From Hippopus hippopus (taxonomy: Eukaryota; Mollusca; Bivalvia; Cardiida; Cardiidae), in assembly GCA_946811185.2 (NCBI GenBank), contig OX328099.1, forward strand, positions 17,201,859 to 17,265,858: 64,000 nt of DNA. The letters are read 5' to 3'. The notes below the pieces were generated by a model. It ran no database searches. It saw only the letters and a list, made by a program, of their open reading frames with translations, and was not told where the DNA came from. The translations under genes and the position numbers were made by a program. Shown piece by piece: positions 1-10,916 of the stretch. The number at the start of each line of letters is the position of its first letter. Positions within the stretch are counted from its first letter, which is position 1.

Positions 1-654
1 TCTTTGACCTAGCCATGGGGCCTAGGGCTACCAAATTTTGCATGTGGCTTTATCTAGTGGGCCTCTACCAAGAGTGCCCAAATTATAGCCCTTGGGTCAA
101 ATTTGACCCCACCCCGGGGGTCACAAGTTTTACATGGGCTTATTTAGGGAAAACTTTAGAAATCTCCCTGTACCTAGCCGTAAGGCCTAGGGCTACCAAA
201 TTTTGCATGTGGCTTTATCTAGTGGGTCTCTACCAAGAGTGCTTAAATTATAGCCCTGGGGTCAAAATTGGCCCTGCACCGGGGGTCACAAGTTTTACAT
301 GGGCTTATGTAGAGAAAACTTAAGAAATCTCCCTGTACTTATTCATAAAGCGTAGGGCTACCAAATTTCGCATGTAGCTATATCTAAAGGCCCTTCACCA
401 AGAGTGCGTAAATTATAGCCCTAGGGGGGAATTTGATTCATCCCGAGGGGTCAGAAGTTTTACATGGGCTTATATAGTGAAATCTTTAGAAATCTTCTTG
501 TTACTAACCATATGAACTAGGGCTACCAATTTTAGTCCTGTTTCAGGGGTCTTATGTTCAAAACCAATTGGCCAAGTATTGTAATGTTTGGCATGTAGTG
601 ATTTTACGTATTAGCCAGTGGAGCGATACAGGGCCATCATGGCCCTCTTGTTTT
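1..654 (+). repeat. 165-bp tandem satellite ending in a Helentron-like 3' terminus
   Basis: Units start near 8, 173 and 338, a spacing of exactly 165 bp, with a decayed fourth unit from about 503. Each contains the marker GGCTACCAAATTT followed by CAAGAGTG and ACATGGGCTTAT. The array passes into unique sequence and stops at GAGCGATACAGGG...CCCTCTTGTTTT (621-654). This terminal hairpin (arms AGGGCCAT/ATGGCCCT) also closes the unrelated 145-bp array near 10885. The left end is cut by the window edge. ORFs across the array come from the repeat and are not genes. Confidence 0.8.
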
Positions 655-1119
655 ATGAAGACAAGTACTTTCTAGCTCATATTGTTGTCTCAGTTCTTAA
701 TTTCATCATGTTGTTTCCTTATCATCACGGAATACGGACACTCGAGGCTATAATTTTTTTTTTCTTTTTCTATATTTTCAGAAATACGGCTATTACCAAC
801 AAGAATAGCTTACATGATGACTGAATAGAAGCTTGCAAAGATGTGTGCATTGGTCAAGAACCTGTTGTCTTATTTTGTCCATTGTCAATACAGCAAATGC
901 CATTTATTTTGTATCATTCCTCCGTCCAATGTTGTTTGAATTCCGTCCATAATTTATTATTTTTGTATGAATATTCATGTATTGTTAAGATTATCAGTAA
1001 TTGGTTTTTACAGATTATTTTTTTTATATTCGAAATCTTTGTTAGGAAAAAAAAATGCATCCTGTGATACTGTGATATGTTCGTTAGCTCTTACATTGCC
1101 AGTGACATCCTATGTAGCT

Positions 1120-1260
1120 TCTGCAGACATAGATTAAGATCAGACTGTACACAACATGCAGTGTGATCTTTGATGTACAACATTCACTACCTAATATCAA
1201 ACTATTACTGAAGTCTTTTATCTTCAGTAGCAGTGGAAACCTAGTTTTAGAATGGAATTT
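1120..1260 (+). repeat. Degenerate family B MITE
   Basis: The core reads AGATCAGACTGTACACAACA followed by TGCAGTGTGATC, a decayed version of the family B hairpin. Only the core and part of the right flank are recognisable. Confidence 0.45.
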
Positions 1261-1285
1261 TCAGAGTTTGTAGTGAAAGAGTTAA

Positions 1286-1504
1286 CCCTTTACTGCACAA
1301 TGCGGACTTTAAACGACCCTGGGAAAGAAGCTTTTGAAAACATGGTGAGAAAAGGAGAAAATTCTGGTAACCATCATTTTCTCCTCTTCCCACAATGTTT
1401 TCTACCCTTTCAAAGAAAAATTTCACCATTTAAGCCACATTGAAATTGTAATCTGCAGATGCCTTCAATTTGGATAAGGCTAAAATTTCGTCATCTGGTG
1501 AAGG
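1286..1504 (-). mobile_element. Family A TTAA MITE
   Basis: TTAA (1282-1285) is followed by CCCTTTACTGCACAATGC, then GGAGAAAATTCTGGTAACCA and its complementary arm, and ends GGTGAAGGG followed by TCAA, a mutated TTAA. Orientation is reverse to the family consensus. The hairpin centre is decayed. Confidence 0.75.
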
Positions 1505-1563
1505 GTCAATAGGTAGTTAACCTGTGTCCTGCCTTATTCAAATTATTGATTATTACAAATAAT

Positions 1564-1825
1564 TGAGCCATTCTCTGGCAAAAGAGGGCTTAATGCATCT
1601 CTGTGATGCATTATATCAAGCAAATCGTCACAAAATTAGGGATCCATAAATTTATTTTGTCCTATAGATGACTGAATCTGGAAAAAGAGTGGTCCGTGGA
1701 CATACAGGAAATGGACCAATAGAGAAAAGTTTCAGCCCAGGTCAGCCGGCGCGGACTGCACAGGCTGACCTAGGTCAATACTTTTCACAGATGCATTAAG
1801 CCCCCTTTTCACAGAGCATTGCTCA
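1564..1825 (-). mobile_element. Family C foldback MITE
   Basis: The element is bounded by TGAGCCATTCTCTGGC and AGAGCATTGCTCA. Inside are the second inverted pair (GGGCTTAATGCATC and its complement) and a decayed central hairpin (GTCAGCCGGCGCGGACT...AGGCTGAC). Length is 262 bp. No clear target duplication is visible. Confidence 0.75.
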
Positions 1826-1869
1826 TATACATGTAGGTTTCTTTCAGTTTATTGGCATTGGATAAGATT

Positions 1870-2010
1870 TACATGACAGAAAGTACTATTAGAGAATCGG
1901 GGAGTGTAGAGCAAGATCAGACTAAGCATATATGCAGGCTGATCTTATTTTACACTCTCTGCAAAATACATTTATGGTTGCAAACAGCAGGAGAAGAGTT
2001 AACAGTTACG
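1870..2010 (+). repeat. Degenerate family B MITE
   Basis: AGTGTAGAGCAAGATCAGAC and the complementary TGATCTTATTTTACACTC frame a decayed core. This matches family B arms with many substitutions. Confidence 0.4.
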
Positions 2011-2356
2011 AATAACTGCAACCTATTTGATAGATGATCACATCTTTTGGACCAAAGCATGTGATATTTTTGTGTATAGTTTAGTGTTTTTGCAAAGGTG
2101 TTTTTCATTTTAGAGTGAATGCAGCATTTATGATGGTAAATATGGAATCAACAATTTGATACCGATTCAGTTATCCTCTAACAGAGGTTTACTTTTAGGA
2201 AAGGTCATGATCGAAAGAATTTTATTAAAATGCTCAATTCATGTTTTAAAGTTGAAGCTCTGTTTTGATCTGCAGACATAGAAAGATATGAAAGCCAAGA
2301 CATACAGTAAGAGATCAAGTTTAAATCTGCCCCCAGTAGTGGAGAAAAAGAGCTTA

Positions 2357-2574
2357 CTCTTTACCACACAATCCCGACTTTAATGACCCTGAGAAAGACG
2401 GCTTTTTTAAAATGTTTGAATAGGAGAAAATGCTAGAAACCAGCATTTTCTCCTTTTCTGACAATGATTTCTATCCTTCCAAAAACAATTCTCAATTTTT
2501 GACTCACTTTTATTTTGTTGTCTGCAAATACTTTCAATTTCAGCGTGTCTAAAATGTTGTCATTTGGTGAAGGG
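2357..2574 (-). mobile_element. Family A TTAA MITE
   Basis: It begins CTCTTTACCACACAATCCCG and ends TTTGGTGAAGGG. The internal palindrome is imperfect (GCTAGAAACCAGC). The flanks are TTAC and TTCA, both mutated from TTAA. Confidence 0.7.
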
Positions 2575-2599
2575 TTCAATTGTAACAGTCTGAGTTTGG

Positions 2600-4250
2600 T
2601 TTAACACCATGTCCTAGCAATAAGAAAAGAGATCTGTTGGGATACATTACTGATTTATTTAACTACTGATTTCATTTTGTTAATTCTCCAAATTATAATC
2701 AGTGCACTATTAAACAGATCATTGCTTAGTGCAAGTGGACAATTTAGATTCAAAATCAGACTGCACTGTCAATAAAAGTACCTTAGCTTGTTGCCAGCAG
2801 GTCAAGGGTTAAAATTACTCTTAGCACTGCCTGATACAATCAATTTTTTGTGTTCTCTCATGTTACTGTAAAACATCCTTTCACGCCATCCTTATATCCT
2901 GAAATTTCAAACAGTTATTTTTCAGCATTAGTTTTTTAAGGCAGCTTTGGCTAATGAAAGCAAATCACAAGTCATGTAAGTGATAAAATGTTCAATTTAA
3001 TTGGCAAAATACTTTTTTTTCACATGACCTCAGAGATCCATGTTAACCCATTAGAATGAGCACATGCAGCCAAGTTTTGCTACATATTTGTTTTAGCTGG
3101 GAGGTAATAAACTAAAGTATAGTTCAAAGAAAGGCTTTGTAGACACGCACTTTTTTGCTAAACCCTTCATTTGCCTCAGAGCTTTTTCTGTTTTTCCTTG
3201 TTTTCCCTTGTTGCAGTATTTATCTTATCTCCTAGAGAACTTAATAGTGTTTGATAACTGTAAATAAGAATGTGTAAAGACGAAGGTTGTACTTCAAGTG
3301 TTTGACTTTATGTCCTCATTACACCACTAGGCCTGCTGAAAACAATGCTTATGGTGTTTTTCTATGCAGTATAGGACACACTGTCTGGTATTTTTATTGG
3401 TAGTTTTAGATGCTTGGCAGAATAGAATAGATGTTGCCTTACTGTACAGGCAAAACACAGACCCACTGAAATTGGATGCAATTGACACAATGAAGATACA
3501 TATTACTGAAATAAAGATATCTCTTTTGACTGACTGGAAAAAAAATTTTGGAACAGGAGCATTACTTGTGCAAGGGTTTGCTTGTTTGTATGGCAATTTT
3601 TTTTCAAAACAAGTTTATGGTACAGGCAGGAAAAGTCGTATTTGTACAGTAATAGTTTAATTCCATTTGTGTTTGTTTAACTCTTTTCCAAACCACAAAT
3701 TCTATATTCTTCAAAATTAAAAGCAGCTGTCGACAACAAATTTGAAAGCGATACAAATGAACCAAAATTCTTTCACAGGGTAGAAATATTATCTGAATAG
3801 GTTATTTATAGCCAAAAGAAATGTTTTCTTGTTTTCCTTGACAACGAGAAATTGTTACCGTTTTATAAAAAGTTTTGTTATTTGGAATACATTATATACT
3901 AAATGATTGAAAACCAGTATATTGTACCATTTGATTTTTTTTACAAGTGCTTCAGTATGTGTAATTTGTGGAGTTTTACTGTAACTTTTTCTTTGAAGTT
4001 ATTACTGCACTGTAGAAATATAATTCCTTAAAACTTTGAGGGAGCAAGAATGATTGATTTTACAAGCTAAAAACTATAGAATGATATTCAAAATTTCAAA
4101 ACTGTAGTGAACTTTAATTGTTATTTTGTTAAAGATAAAAACATTTTACCTGTGATAGATAGTTTATTTATTTCATGTGATACATGATAAAGCTAGTTTG
4201 AAATTGTTTTCTTTTTGCAGCAAACTATTGTCTTTGAAGCTGTAATTCAA
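2600..4250. other. AT-rich stretch without a supported gene
   Basis: No reading frame here shows coding-like composition, recognisable motifs or convincing splice sites. The longest frames (3364-3660 plus, 3327-3596 minus) overlap each other on opposite strands. Weak family B remnants occur around 2750-2800. Confidence 0.5.
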
Positions 4251-4257
4251 CCTTTGT

Positions 4258-4345
4258 AGCCCTCATGCAAACAGTGCAGATCAAGATCAGAATGCACAGA
4301 ACTTGTAGTCTAATCTTTGATCTATGCTTCCTGTTTCTTTACCAG
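4258..4345 (+). repeat. Family B core remnant
   Basis: GTGCAGATCAAGATCAGA and a decayed complementary arm TAGTCTAATCTTTGATC surround the ACAGAAC loop. The termini are not recognisable. Confidence 0.5.
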
Positions 4346-4929
4346 ATATTGTGACAAAAAAGCCTTGATATTGCAATATCTGCATCTTTGGAGCTGACTG
4401 AGAACATCTGTTTCATGTATTTAGTTGCTACAAGGGTAAGAAATTCTTGCGGTTTCAAGGTAACTATAGTACTACTCAGCATAAACCCTTTCTCTACTTT
4501 TTGATATTTGTGAATCAAATTTTTAACTTCTGCAGAAGCCTTTGTTCATCTTGCAGCACAATGCTTTTGGAAACATTGGGGCAAAAGGCAAAATTGCTCC
4601 TTGCTTTCCTCCTTTTGCTACAAAGTTTTCACATGTTTTCATGCATGAAACTTGTTGTTAGCTGAATGTTTTCATGCATGAAATAAGTTGTGGCTGTAAA
4701 TTCGTTTCAAAGTATTGAAAAGTATGAAATTCATATCTTGTGCGGTTGTGAAATTTTTGTTTCCATTTGTGTTTGTTTTAGTTACAAAATGGTTGCATGT
4801 TCATTTTCAGTAGTTGCAAAAATACACCTTTACTCTATAGCTGTAGTCATAGTTATTTTTAACTTTTTTTACCAGATGATAAAATTTTAGGCTTGTCTAG
4901 AATTAAAGCATCTGCAGATGACAATTTAA

Positions 4930-5148
4930 CTCTTTGCCAAACGACAAAATCCTTGACTTGCCCAAATTGAAAGTATTTGCAGACGACAAATTAGATGATG
5001 CTCAAATAACTGGGTTTTTTTATGAAATGCTAGAAAACATTGTGGGAAAAGTAGAAAATGCTGGTTACCAGCATTTTCTCTTGTTCCCATGATGTTTTCA
5101 AGACTTTTTCCTTGGGGTCGTTAAAACCCATGATTGTTTCGTAAGGGG
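4930..5148 (+). mobile_element. Family A TTAA MITE with intact TTAA duplication
   Basis: TTAA at 4926-4929 and 5149-5152 flanks a 219-bp element beginning CTCTTTGCCAAACGAC and ending CGTAAGGGG. The internal palindrome GCTGGTTACCAGC is intact. Immediately to the right is a second, left-truncated copy. Confidence 0.85.
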
Positions 5149-5159
5149 TTAAATGTTGC

Positions 5160-5312
5160 GTGAATGATAGGATTTGTTTATAAAGGGGTAGAAAACATTA
5201 TGGGACAAGGAGAAAATGCTGGTTACCAGCATTTTCTCCTTGTCCCACAATGTTTTCAAATGCCTACTTTGTCCTGAGTTTTAAATCACAGAATTGTCTG
5301 ATAGAGTGTTAA
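5160..5312 (+). mobile_element. Left-truncated family A MITE
   Basis: It starts inside the element at the GGGTAGAAAACATTATGGG segment and contains a perfect palindrome over about 5196-5258. The right end is decayed (TGATAGAGTG then TTAA). It may be part of a decayed tandem dimer with the copy to its left. Confidence 0.7.
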
Positions 5313-5463
5313 TTACTCTCGTGTAAATTTAGTTTTGACGTTCTCTAATGTTTTGTGATATGTTTTTTGGATATTAATATCAGCGTTTATGTCTCATTAA
5401 AATATCCATAGAGAATGTATTGAAGAACGTGACTGTGTTGGTTATTTATAGAGTGCAAACTTT

Positions 5464-5695
5464 AAGTCTTTACCTGATAAAAAAATTTTAAACTTGTCCA
5501 AATTGAAAGCATATGCAGACGACAAATTAAAGGTGCTTCAAGTAATGAGATTTTTCTCTTATAGGGTAGAATGTGTTGATAGAAAATGAGAAAATGCTGG
5601 TAATCAGCTGATTACCAGCATTTTCTTCTTTTCTCACAGTGTTTTCAAAAGCCTTTTTCTTTAGGGTTGTGAAAAGTGGGATTGTTTGGTAAAGG
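5464..5695 (+). mobile_element. Family A MITE with altered palindrome centre
   Basis: It begins GTCTTTACCTGATAAAA and ends GTTTGGTAAAGGGTCA. The centre is AATGCTGGTAATCAGCTGAT followed by TACCAGCATT, a perfect palindrome with an enlarged centre. This differs from the usual single unpaired base. Confidence 0.75.
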
Positions 5696-5877
5696 GTCAT
5701 ATATTTTATTACAGTTATCATTGTATTTTAGACTGCATTGGTAGAGAAGAGGATACTTACAATTAGAGTCCTATGCCCATGAAGCACTTAGTTCATGTGC
5801 TATACCTGACCAATTAAGAAAAACAGAAAGCTGTAGTTATTTCAGGGTTATTTTGGCCAGAATATGTAACTAAGTAG

Positions 5878-5985
5878 CAGAAAGTGTAGATTCAAGATCA
5901 GACTGCTTATTCTCTGCAGTCTGATCTTGATCTACACTGTCTACATTAGCAACTAGAGCTGGATTCAGTTCTTCAATGGTTAAAT
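5878..5985 (-). repeat. Family B MITE core
   Basis: AAGTGTAGATTCAAGATC, a loop TATTCTC and CAGTCTGATCTTGATCTACA form the characteristic hairpin. Flanks are weakly preserved. Confidence 0.6.
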
Positions 5986-6184
5986 TTTGACCAATTAATT
6001 TGATTTGGTGTGAAAAGATGCACCCAAAGTTAATCTAACACAGAACAATCACATTTTAGGCCCTCAAAAAGTAGTGCTGACAGTTCTATGGGGAAACCAA
6101 ACCAATAATTTAAATTGTGTGAGTGGAATTGCCTTATTGTTTGTATGGGTAATAATACAAGATTAGTTATCTAATTGGCTAAAA

Positions 6185-6470
6185 TATATTGGGACAACTA
6201 CTTTTCAAAACGACAACCGTTACTTTGAATTTCAAAATAAAATAAACGTTTACTCAATAAAACGCCACCTGGTGCTATTAATTCAGCTATGATCAGCTAG
6301 CATGTAACCTATGCACCAGCCATTTAATAAAACAGCCCCTACAGGCTTGGGTAATGGCTTCGGTATAAGCCCTACTTTTCCCTTGTATATGGGTGGGTGA
6401 TGCATCATAGCAGACATCGAATCTTCGAAAAATATGACATGCACAGACAACAGTAAAAACAAATTAAGCC
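6185..6470 (+). repeat. Family F dispersed repeat
   Basis: The segment contains CTACTTTTCAAAACGACAAC, AATAAACGTTTACTCAATAA, GCTATGATCAGCTAGCATG and ATCTTCGAAAAATATGACAT in that order. The same order appears at 14690-15065 and, inverted, at 46335-46690 and 46900-47065. The class is unknown. Confidence 0.7.
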
Positions 6471-6689
6471 AGGCTAATGACAGTCATGTTTTATATCCCT
6501 GCAAAACAAATATCTGTCTATCAGGCACTCTGTGTACCGGTACTTGCATACTTAAGCCTCATACTCCTCCTCCTCATGTTAAAAATATTTAGAAATTTAT
6601 ATAAAGTAATTATTGTTTCAATTAAAAAGAGATTTATGCCGAGACTCTCGATATGAAAGTCGGGTATTTCTGATCAACTTCTCTACCTT

Positions 6690-6900
6690 TATCATCTGTG
6701 TTTTCCATTTCTTTCTTTATCTATACTATCTCTGTTTTGTTGGACTTCCAAATACCCTTCTTCGTGTAAATTCTCCGTGTAAGTCTTTCTTCTATACTGT
6801 CTGCATCTTGCTGTGTTACCAAATACCTTCTTTGTGTAAATTTCTGTGCAACTTTTTGTTCTATATTGTCTGTGTTTTATATTGTGCCTATACTGTCATT
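6690..6900 (+). repeat. Degenerate tandem duplication of about 70 bp
   Basis: The motif CCAAATACC(C)TTCTT(C/T)GTGTAAATT followed by CTTC/GTTCTATA(C/T)TGTCTG occurs twice, with a weaker third echo upstream. It produces a hydrophobic open frame (6613-6909) that I do not regard as a gene. Confidence 0.5.
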
Positions 6901-7004
6901 AACCAATAACAAAAGATGTGCAATAGGTAATTTTTTCGAATGGCTCGCTAGAAGCATTTGAGAGTTATCTCCCCCTTGAACTTTTGCGTGCTCTGTTTGT
7001 TGAA

Positions 7005-7193
7005 CCCTTTACCAAACGACAAAATTTTAGACTTTCGAAAATTGAAAGCATTTGCAGACAAATGTTACTAAAAGGGTGGGATTTTTCTCTGAAAGAATAG
7101 TAACATTGTGGAAAAAAGAAGAAAATGCTGTTTACCAGCTTCCGAAGCCTTCTTCCTCAGGTTCGTTAAAACTCAGGATTGTGTGGTAAAGGG
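7005..7193 (+). mobile_element. Family A MITE lacking one hairpin arm
   Basis: It begins CCCTTTACCAAACGACAAAA and ends TGTGGTAAAGGG followed by TTAA (7194-7197). After GAAAATGCTGTTTACCAGC the second arm is missing and the sequence jumps to CCGAAGCCTTCTTCCTCAGG. This is consistent with deletion at a hairpin during replication. Confidence 0.8.
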
Positions 7194-7639
7194 TTAAATA
7201 TCTTGCTAGATTGTTAGCAGTGGGTGTTAAGTCAGCCTTTGTGGCAGTTACTGTTTCTCAACGAAGATGATACAAAAATTAAAACACATAGGCATCACAA
7301 TGATTCATCCTAGGTGTAAAATGAAAATTTACTACAGAAAACCTTTACGTGTGCAAAGCTAGCAAGTTTCAGTAAAACGTAATCCTTCGCGGTTTAAATG
7401 GTTGAAAAATGCGACATTCAAACAAGAGTTATTTCCCTTTGACCATTGTATGCAGCCACCCGTCACAGTTTGGCCGATTCCGTAACTACATCTGCAGATC
7501 AACCAAGGTTTGCCGAATGAATTTGCAGCTAAAGGCCCAACCCGGAGCAGCCATGTCTTTTGACTGATAAATTTCTATCAAGAAATTTAAAGAGGTCGAT
7601 CATTTAGAATGCCGAATTATTGATTTAAAAAGTATGATT

Positions 7640-8480
7640 CTGTAACGAGTGTTTGGTGGGCTCCCTTACTAGCTCAGTACACGTGCACTCAAACCAACAC
7701 TGTTACCGGATAAGAATACAGTTGATCTAATACACTACTTTCACAGCCCTGGTGGTTCCAAATGAGTAAAGTAAAGCCAAGATCGGTTAACTTTTAATCG
7801 AATGTAAAAAGGTTTGCATCTGTAAAAGAACAATAAAATACACTAAATACAATGTACAATAACTCCCCTATCTCTGAAATGCAGAAATAGTTATTACATG
7901 GATAAAAATGCTTGCAGACAATTACTCAAACATTGCTCACATATGCTGGTAGCTCTTCTAGAGTTGTTAACTTGTACCAAGTAAAAACTGTAGAAAGCTA
8001 CACGTTGCTTATCACCAGTTCTAGTATCCTAGTGACCAAACAAACAATAAATATTACAATAAAAACCTAAATTACAAAGTATGGTACAACAAAGGCAACT
8101 CACCAATTTGAGGAATTGAATACAACTCTGCAACACACAGACACACCAATAACCACACGCTGTGCTGTATTAATGCTGCAATTAAAACATGCAAGGGTGA
8201 TTAGCACATAATAACAAATGCAAAGAAGACCCTGCGACCTGTAAAAAGATTAACAGTTAACAAAGTGACAATTGATGCCATTTCACAACGCGTAGTCATG
8301 ACACACGAAAACTAATTAACTTCCAAATAAAACGAACGTAAAACGCGTATAATTGAATGTCAACTTATTGCAACCAAGATAAGTAAGATAGAGTAAGATA
8401 GGGTCATAGACAAACCACAAAGGCTAGAATTTTCTCGCTCAACTAGGGAAGACAAAGAAATTTTCAGCTAAATCAAACAC
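7640..8480. other. AT-rich stretch without a supported feature
   Basis: I see no coding region, tRNA-like head or MITE signature here. A 22-base near-match to the small gene at 17.36 kb (GGCCGATTCCGTAACTACAT) lies just before it, at about 7473. Confidence 0.4.
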
Positions 8481-8488
8481 GTCTTCTC

Positions 8489-9118
8489 TATGGTGGCATA
8501 TTTCTGCCACGAGATACGAGATAGCTATCATGATAATTTTTGAAAACTATTGCGATAAATTAAAGTTTCCTATGGTGGCATATTTCTGCCGCGAGATACG
8601 AGATAACTGTTGCGATAATTTAAGAGAACTATCGTGATAAAACAAAGTTTCCTGGAAATATTATCTAGATAATAAAAATTTTCACGATAAAAATATCGCG
8701 ATAATTCTAACTGTTACCATGATTTTCTTTTGCTTTCATGCCCATAACTGACATTCACGGTATCTATAATTAGATACGGTTTCGGAACCTCTTCGTCTAC
8801 GACCTTATGAATTCTCCTTTACCCTGAATGGTTTTAACGTTGTTCGTAGGAGGCATTTCGAGTCGACTTTGTGATTTTACAGGCTTCTGTTTATTTCGAG
8901 TCTTGTCAAAATTTACCAATTAAGCTACAATTGTTAATGATTCGAATTTTTTACTTTCTGCAATCTTGTGAAGTCAAAAACTACCGTGTTCATCCAAATG
9001 ATGAATTTTCTATTTATAGATATCGAGAAACAGGCAGAACTATCACGATAATTTTATCTCGATGTCAGGTTTGTGCACGATTGAGAAATTTTGCGTTAAA
9101 ATATTAGGTTTATCATGA
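8489..9118. repeat. Left arm of a large inverted repeat
   Basis: The segment 8572-9115 is the reverse complement of 11040-11577, with moderate divergence. Shared blocks include GGTGGCATATTTCTGCC, GATACGGTTTCGGAACC and GCACGATTGAGAAATTTTGC. A preceding block, 8489-8567, pairs instead with 10917-10998. The arm is rich in short palindromes of the TTATCGCGATA type. Confidence 0.85.
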
Positions 9119-9127
9119 TATTCTTTT

Positions 9128-10885
9128 AGCTCACCTGAGCACGAAGTGCTCATGGGGAGCTATTGTGATCGTGCTGTGTGCGGCGTGCGTCGTCCGTCGT
9201 CCGTCGTCAACTTTTCACCTTGTGTACGCTCTAGAGGCCACATTTTCAGTCCGATACTCATGAAACTTGGTCAGAATGTTTGTCTCAATAAAGTCTCGGA
9301 CGAGTTCGAAAATGGGTCATGTCGAGTCAAAAACTAGTTCACTAGGTCAAATCTTAGAAAAACCTTGTGTACGCTCTAAAGGCCACATTTTCTGTCCAAC
9401 ACTCCTGAAAGTTGGTCAGAATGTTTTTCTTGATGATATCTTGGACGAGTTCGAAAATGGGTCATGTCGGGTCAAAAACTAGGTCACTAGGTCAAATCTT
9501 AGAAAAACCTTGTGTACGCTCTAGAGGCCACATTTTCAGTCCAACACTCTTGGAAGTTGGTCAGAATGTTTGTCTTGATGATATCTCGGACAGTTCGAAA
9601 ATGGGTCATGTGGGGTCAAAAACTAGGTCAGTAGGTCAAATCTTAGGAAAACCTTTTGTACGCTCTGGAGGCCACATTTTCAGTCTAAAACTCTTGAAAG
9701 TTGGTCAAAATGGTTGTCTGGATGATATCTCGGATGACTTCAAAAATAGGTTATGTGGGGTCAAAAACTAGGTCACTAGGTCAAATCTTAGAAAAACCTT
9801 GTGTACGCTCTAGAGGCCACATTTACAATCCAAAACTCCTGAAAGTTGGTCAGAATGTTTGTCTTGATGATATCTCAGACGAGATTGAAAATGGGTCATG
9901 TGGGGTCAAAAACTAGGTCACTAGGTCAAATCTTAGAAAAACCTTGTGTACGCTCTTGAAACCACATTTTCTGTCAAGAACTCTTGAAACTTGGTCAGAA
10001 TGTTTGTCTTGATAATAGCTCAGGCGAGTTTGATAATGGGTCATGTGGGTCAAAAACTAGGTCACCAGGTCAAATCTTAGAAAAACCTTGTGTACGCTCT
10101 GGAGGACACATTTTCAGTCCGATACTCCTGAAACTCGGTCAGAATGTTTGTCTTGATGAGACCTTGAATGAGTTTAAATTTGGGTCATGTGGGGTCAAAA
10201 ACTAGGTCACTGGGTCAAAAATTGGAAAAACCTTGTGTACGCTCTAGAGGCCACATTTTCAGTCTGATACTCTTTAAACTTTGTCAGAATGTTTGTTTTG
10301 GTGATATCTCAAAAGAGTTTGATAATGGGTAATGTCGCGTCAAAAACTAGGTCATTTGGTCAAATCTTAGAAAAACCTTTTGTACGCTCTAGAGGCCACA
10401 TTTTCAGTCCAATACTCATGAAACTTGGTCAGAGTGTTTGTCTTAGTGATATCTAAAAAGTGTTTGATAATGGGTAATGTCTGATCAAAAACTAGGTCAC
10501 TAGGCCAAATCTTAGAAAAACCTTGTGTATGCTGTAGAGGCCACATTTTTAGTCCGAAACTCTTAAAAGTTGGTCAGAATGTTTGTCTTGATAATATCTT
10601 GAAAGAGTTCGAAAATGGGTAATGTTGGATCAAAAACTAGGTCACTAGGTCAAATCTTCGAAAACCTTGTTTACTTTCTAGAGGCCTCATTTTTAATCCA
10701 ATACTCATGAAACTTGGTCAGAATGTTGGTCTTGCACAAGTTTGCAAGTGGATCATTTCGGATCAATAACTCATGAAAATCTTGGTAGAATGTTTGTCAT
10801 AATATCTCAAAAGAGATTGAAAATGGGTCATGTTTGGTCAAATGACTCTGGTGAGCGATTTCAGGACCATCATGGCCCTCTTGTT
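9128..10885 (+). mobile_element. Helentron-like non-autonomous element carrying a 145-bp satellite
   Basis: The left end is a hairpin (AGCTCACCTGAGCAC...GTGCTCATGGGGAGCT) followed by a CGTCCGTCGTC run. About eleven units of roughly 145 bp follow, each with GTGTACGCTCTAGAGGCCAC, GGTCAGAATGTTTGTC and AAAAACTAGGTCACTAGG. The right end is GAGCGATTTCAGGACCATCA followed by TGGCCCTCTTGTTT. End hairpins, a T-rich junction and internal tandem repeats fit non-autonomous Helitron/Helentron (HINE-type) carriers; class assignment is inference. The element sits inside the central loop of the large inverted repeat. Confidence 0.7.
9218..10720 (+). repeat. Tandem array, about eleven units of 143-147 bp
   Basis: Unit starts, marked by CCTTGTGTACGCTCT or variants, fall near 9218, 9363, 9508, 9651, 9798, 9943, 10088, 10232, 10377, 10522 and 10666. 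Divergence rises toward the right end. Because 145 is not a multiple of three, the repeated open frames step between frames and are not coding. Confidence 0.9.
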
Positions 10886-10916
10886 TCAGGAAACTTTTTA
10901 CTATCTCGATAAAATT

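Noticed and set aside
15..323. 102-codon open frame at the window start with two near-identical halves
   Set aside because: It is a translation of the 165-bp satellite unit.
3327..3660. Opposing open frames of 89 and 98 codons
   Set aside because: They overlap on both strands in AT-rich DNA without motifs or codon bias.
6613..6909. 98-codon hydrophobic frame resembling a membrane protein
   Set aside because: It is T-rich and created by a degenerate tandem duplication.
9146..10205. Series of overlapping open frames of 63-119 codons with repeated VGQNVCLDD-type peptides
   Set aside because: They come from the 145-bp tandem array. The unit is not a multiple of three, the frames shift from unit to unit, and no start or stop is conserved.
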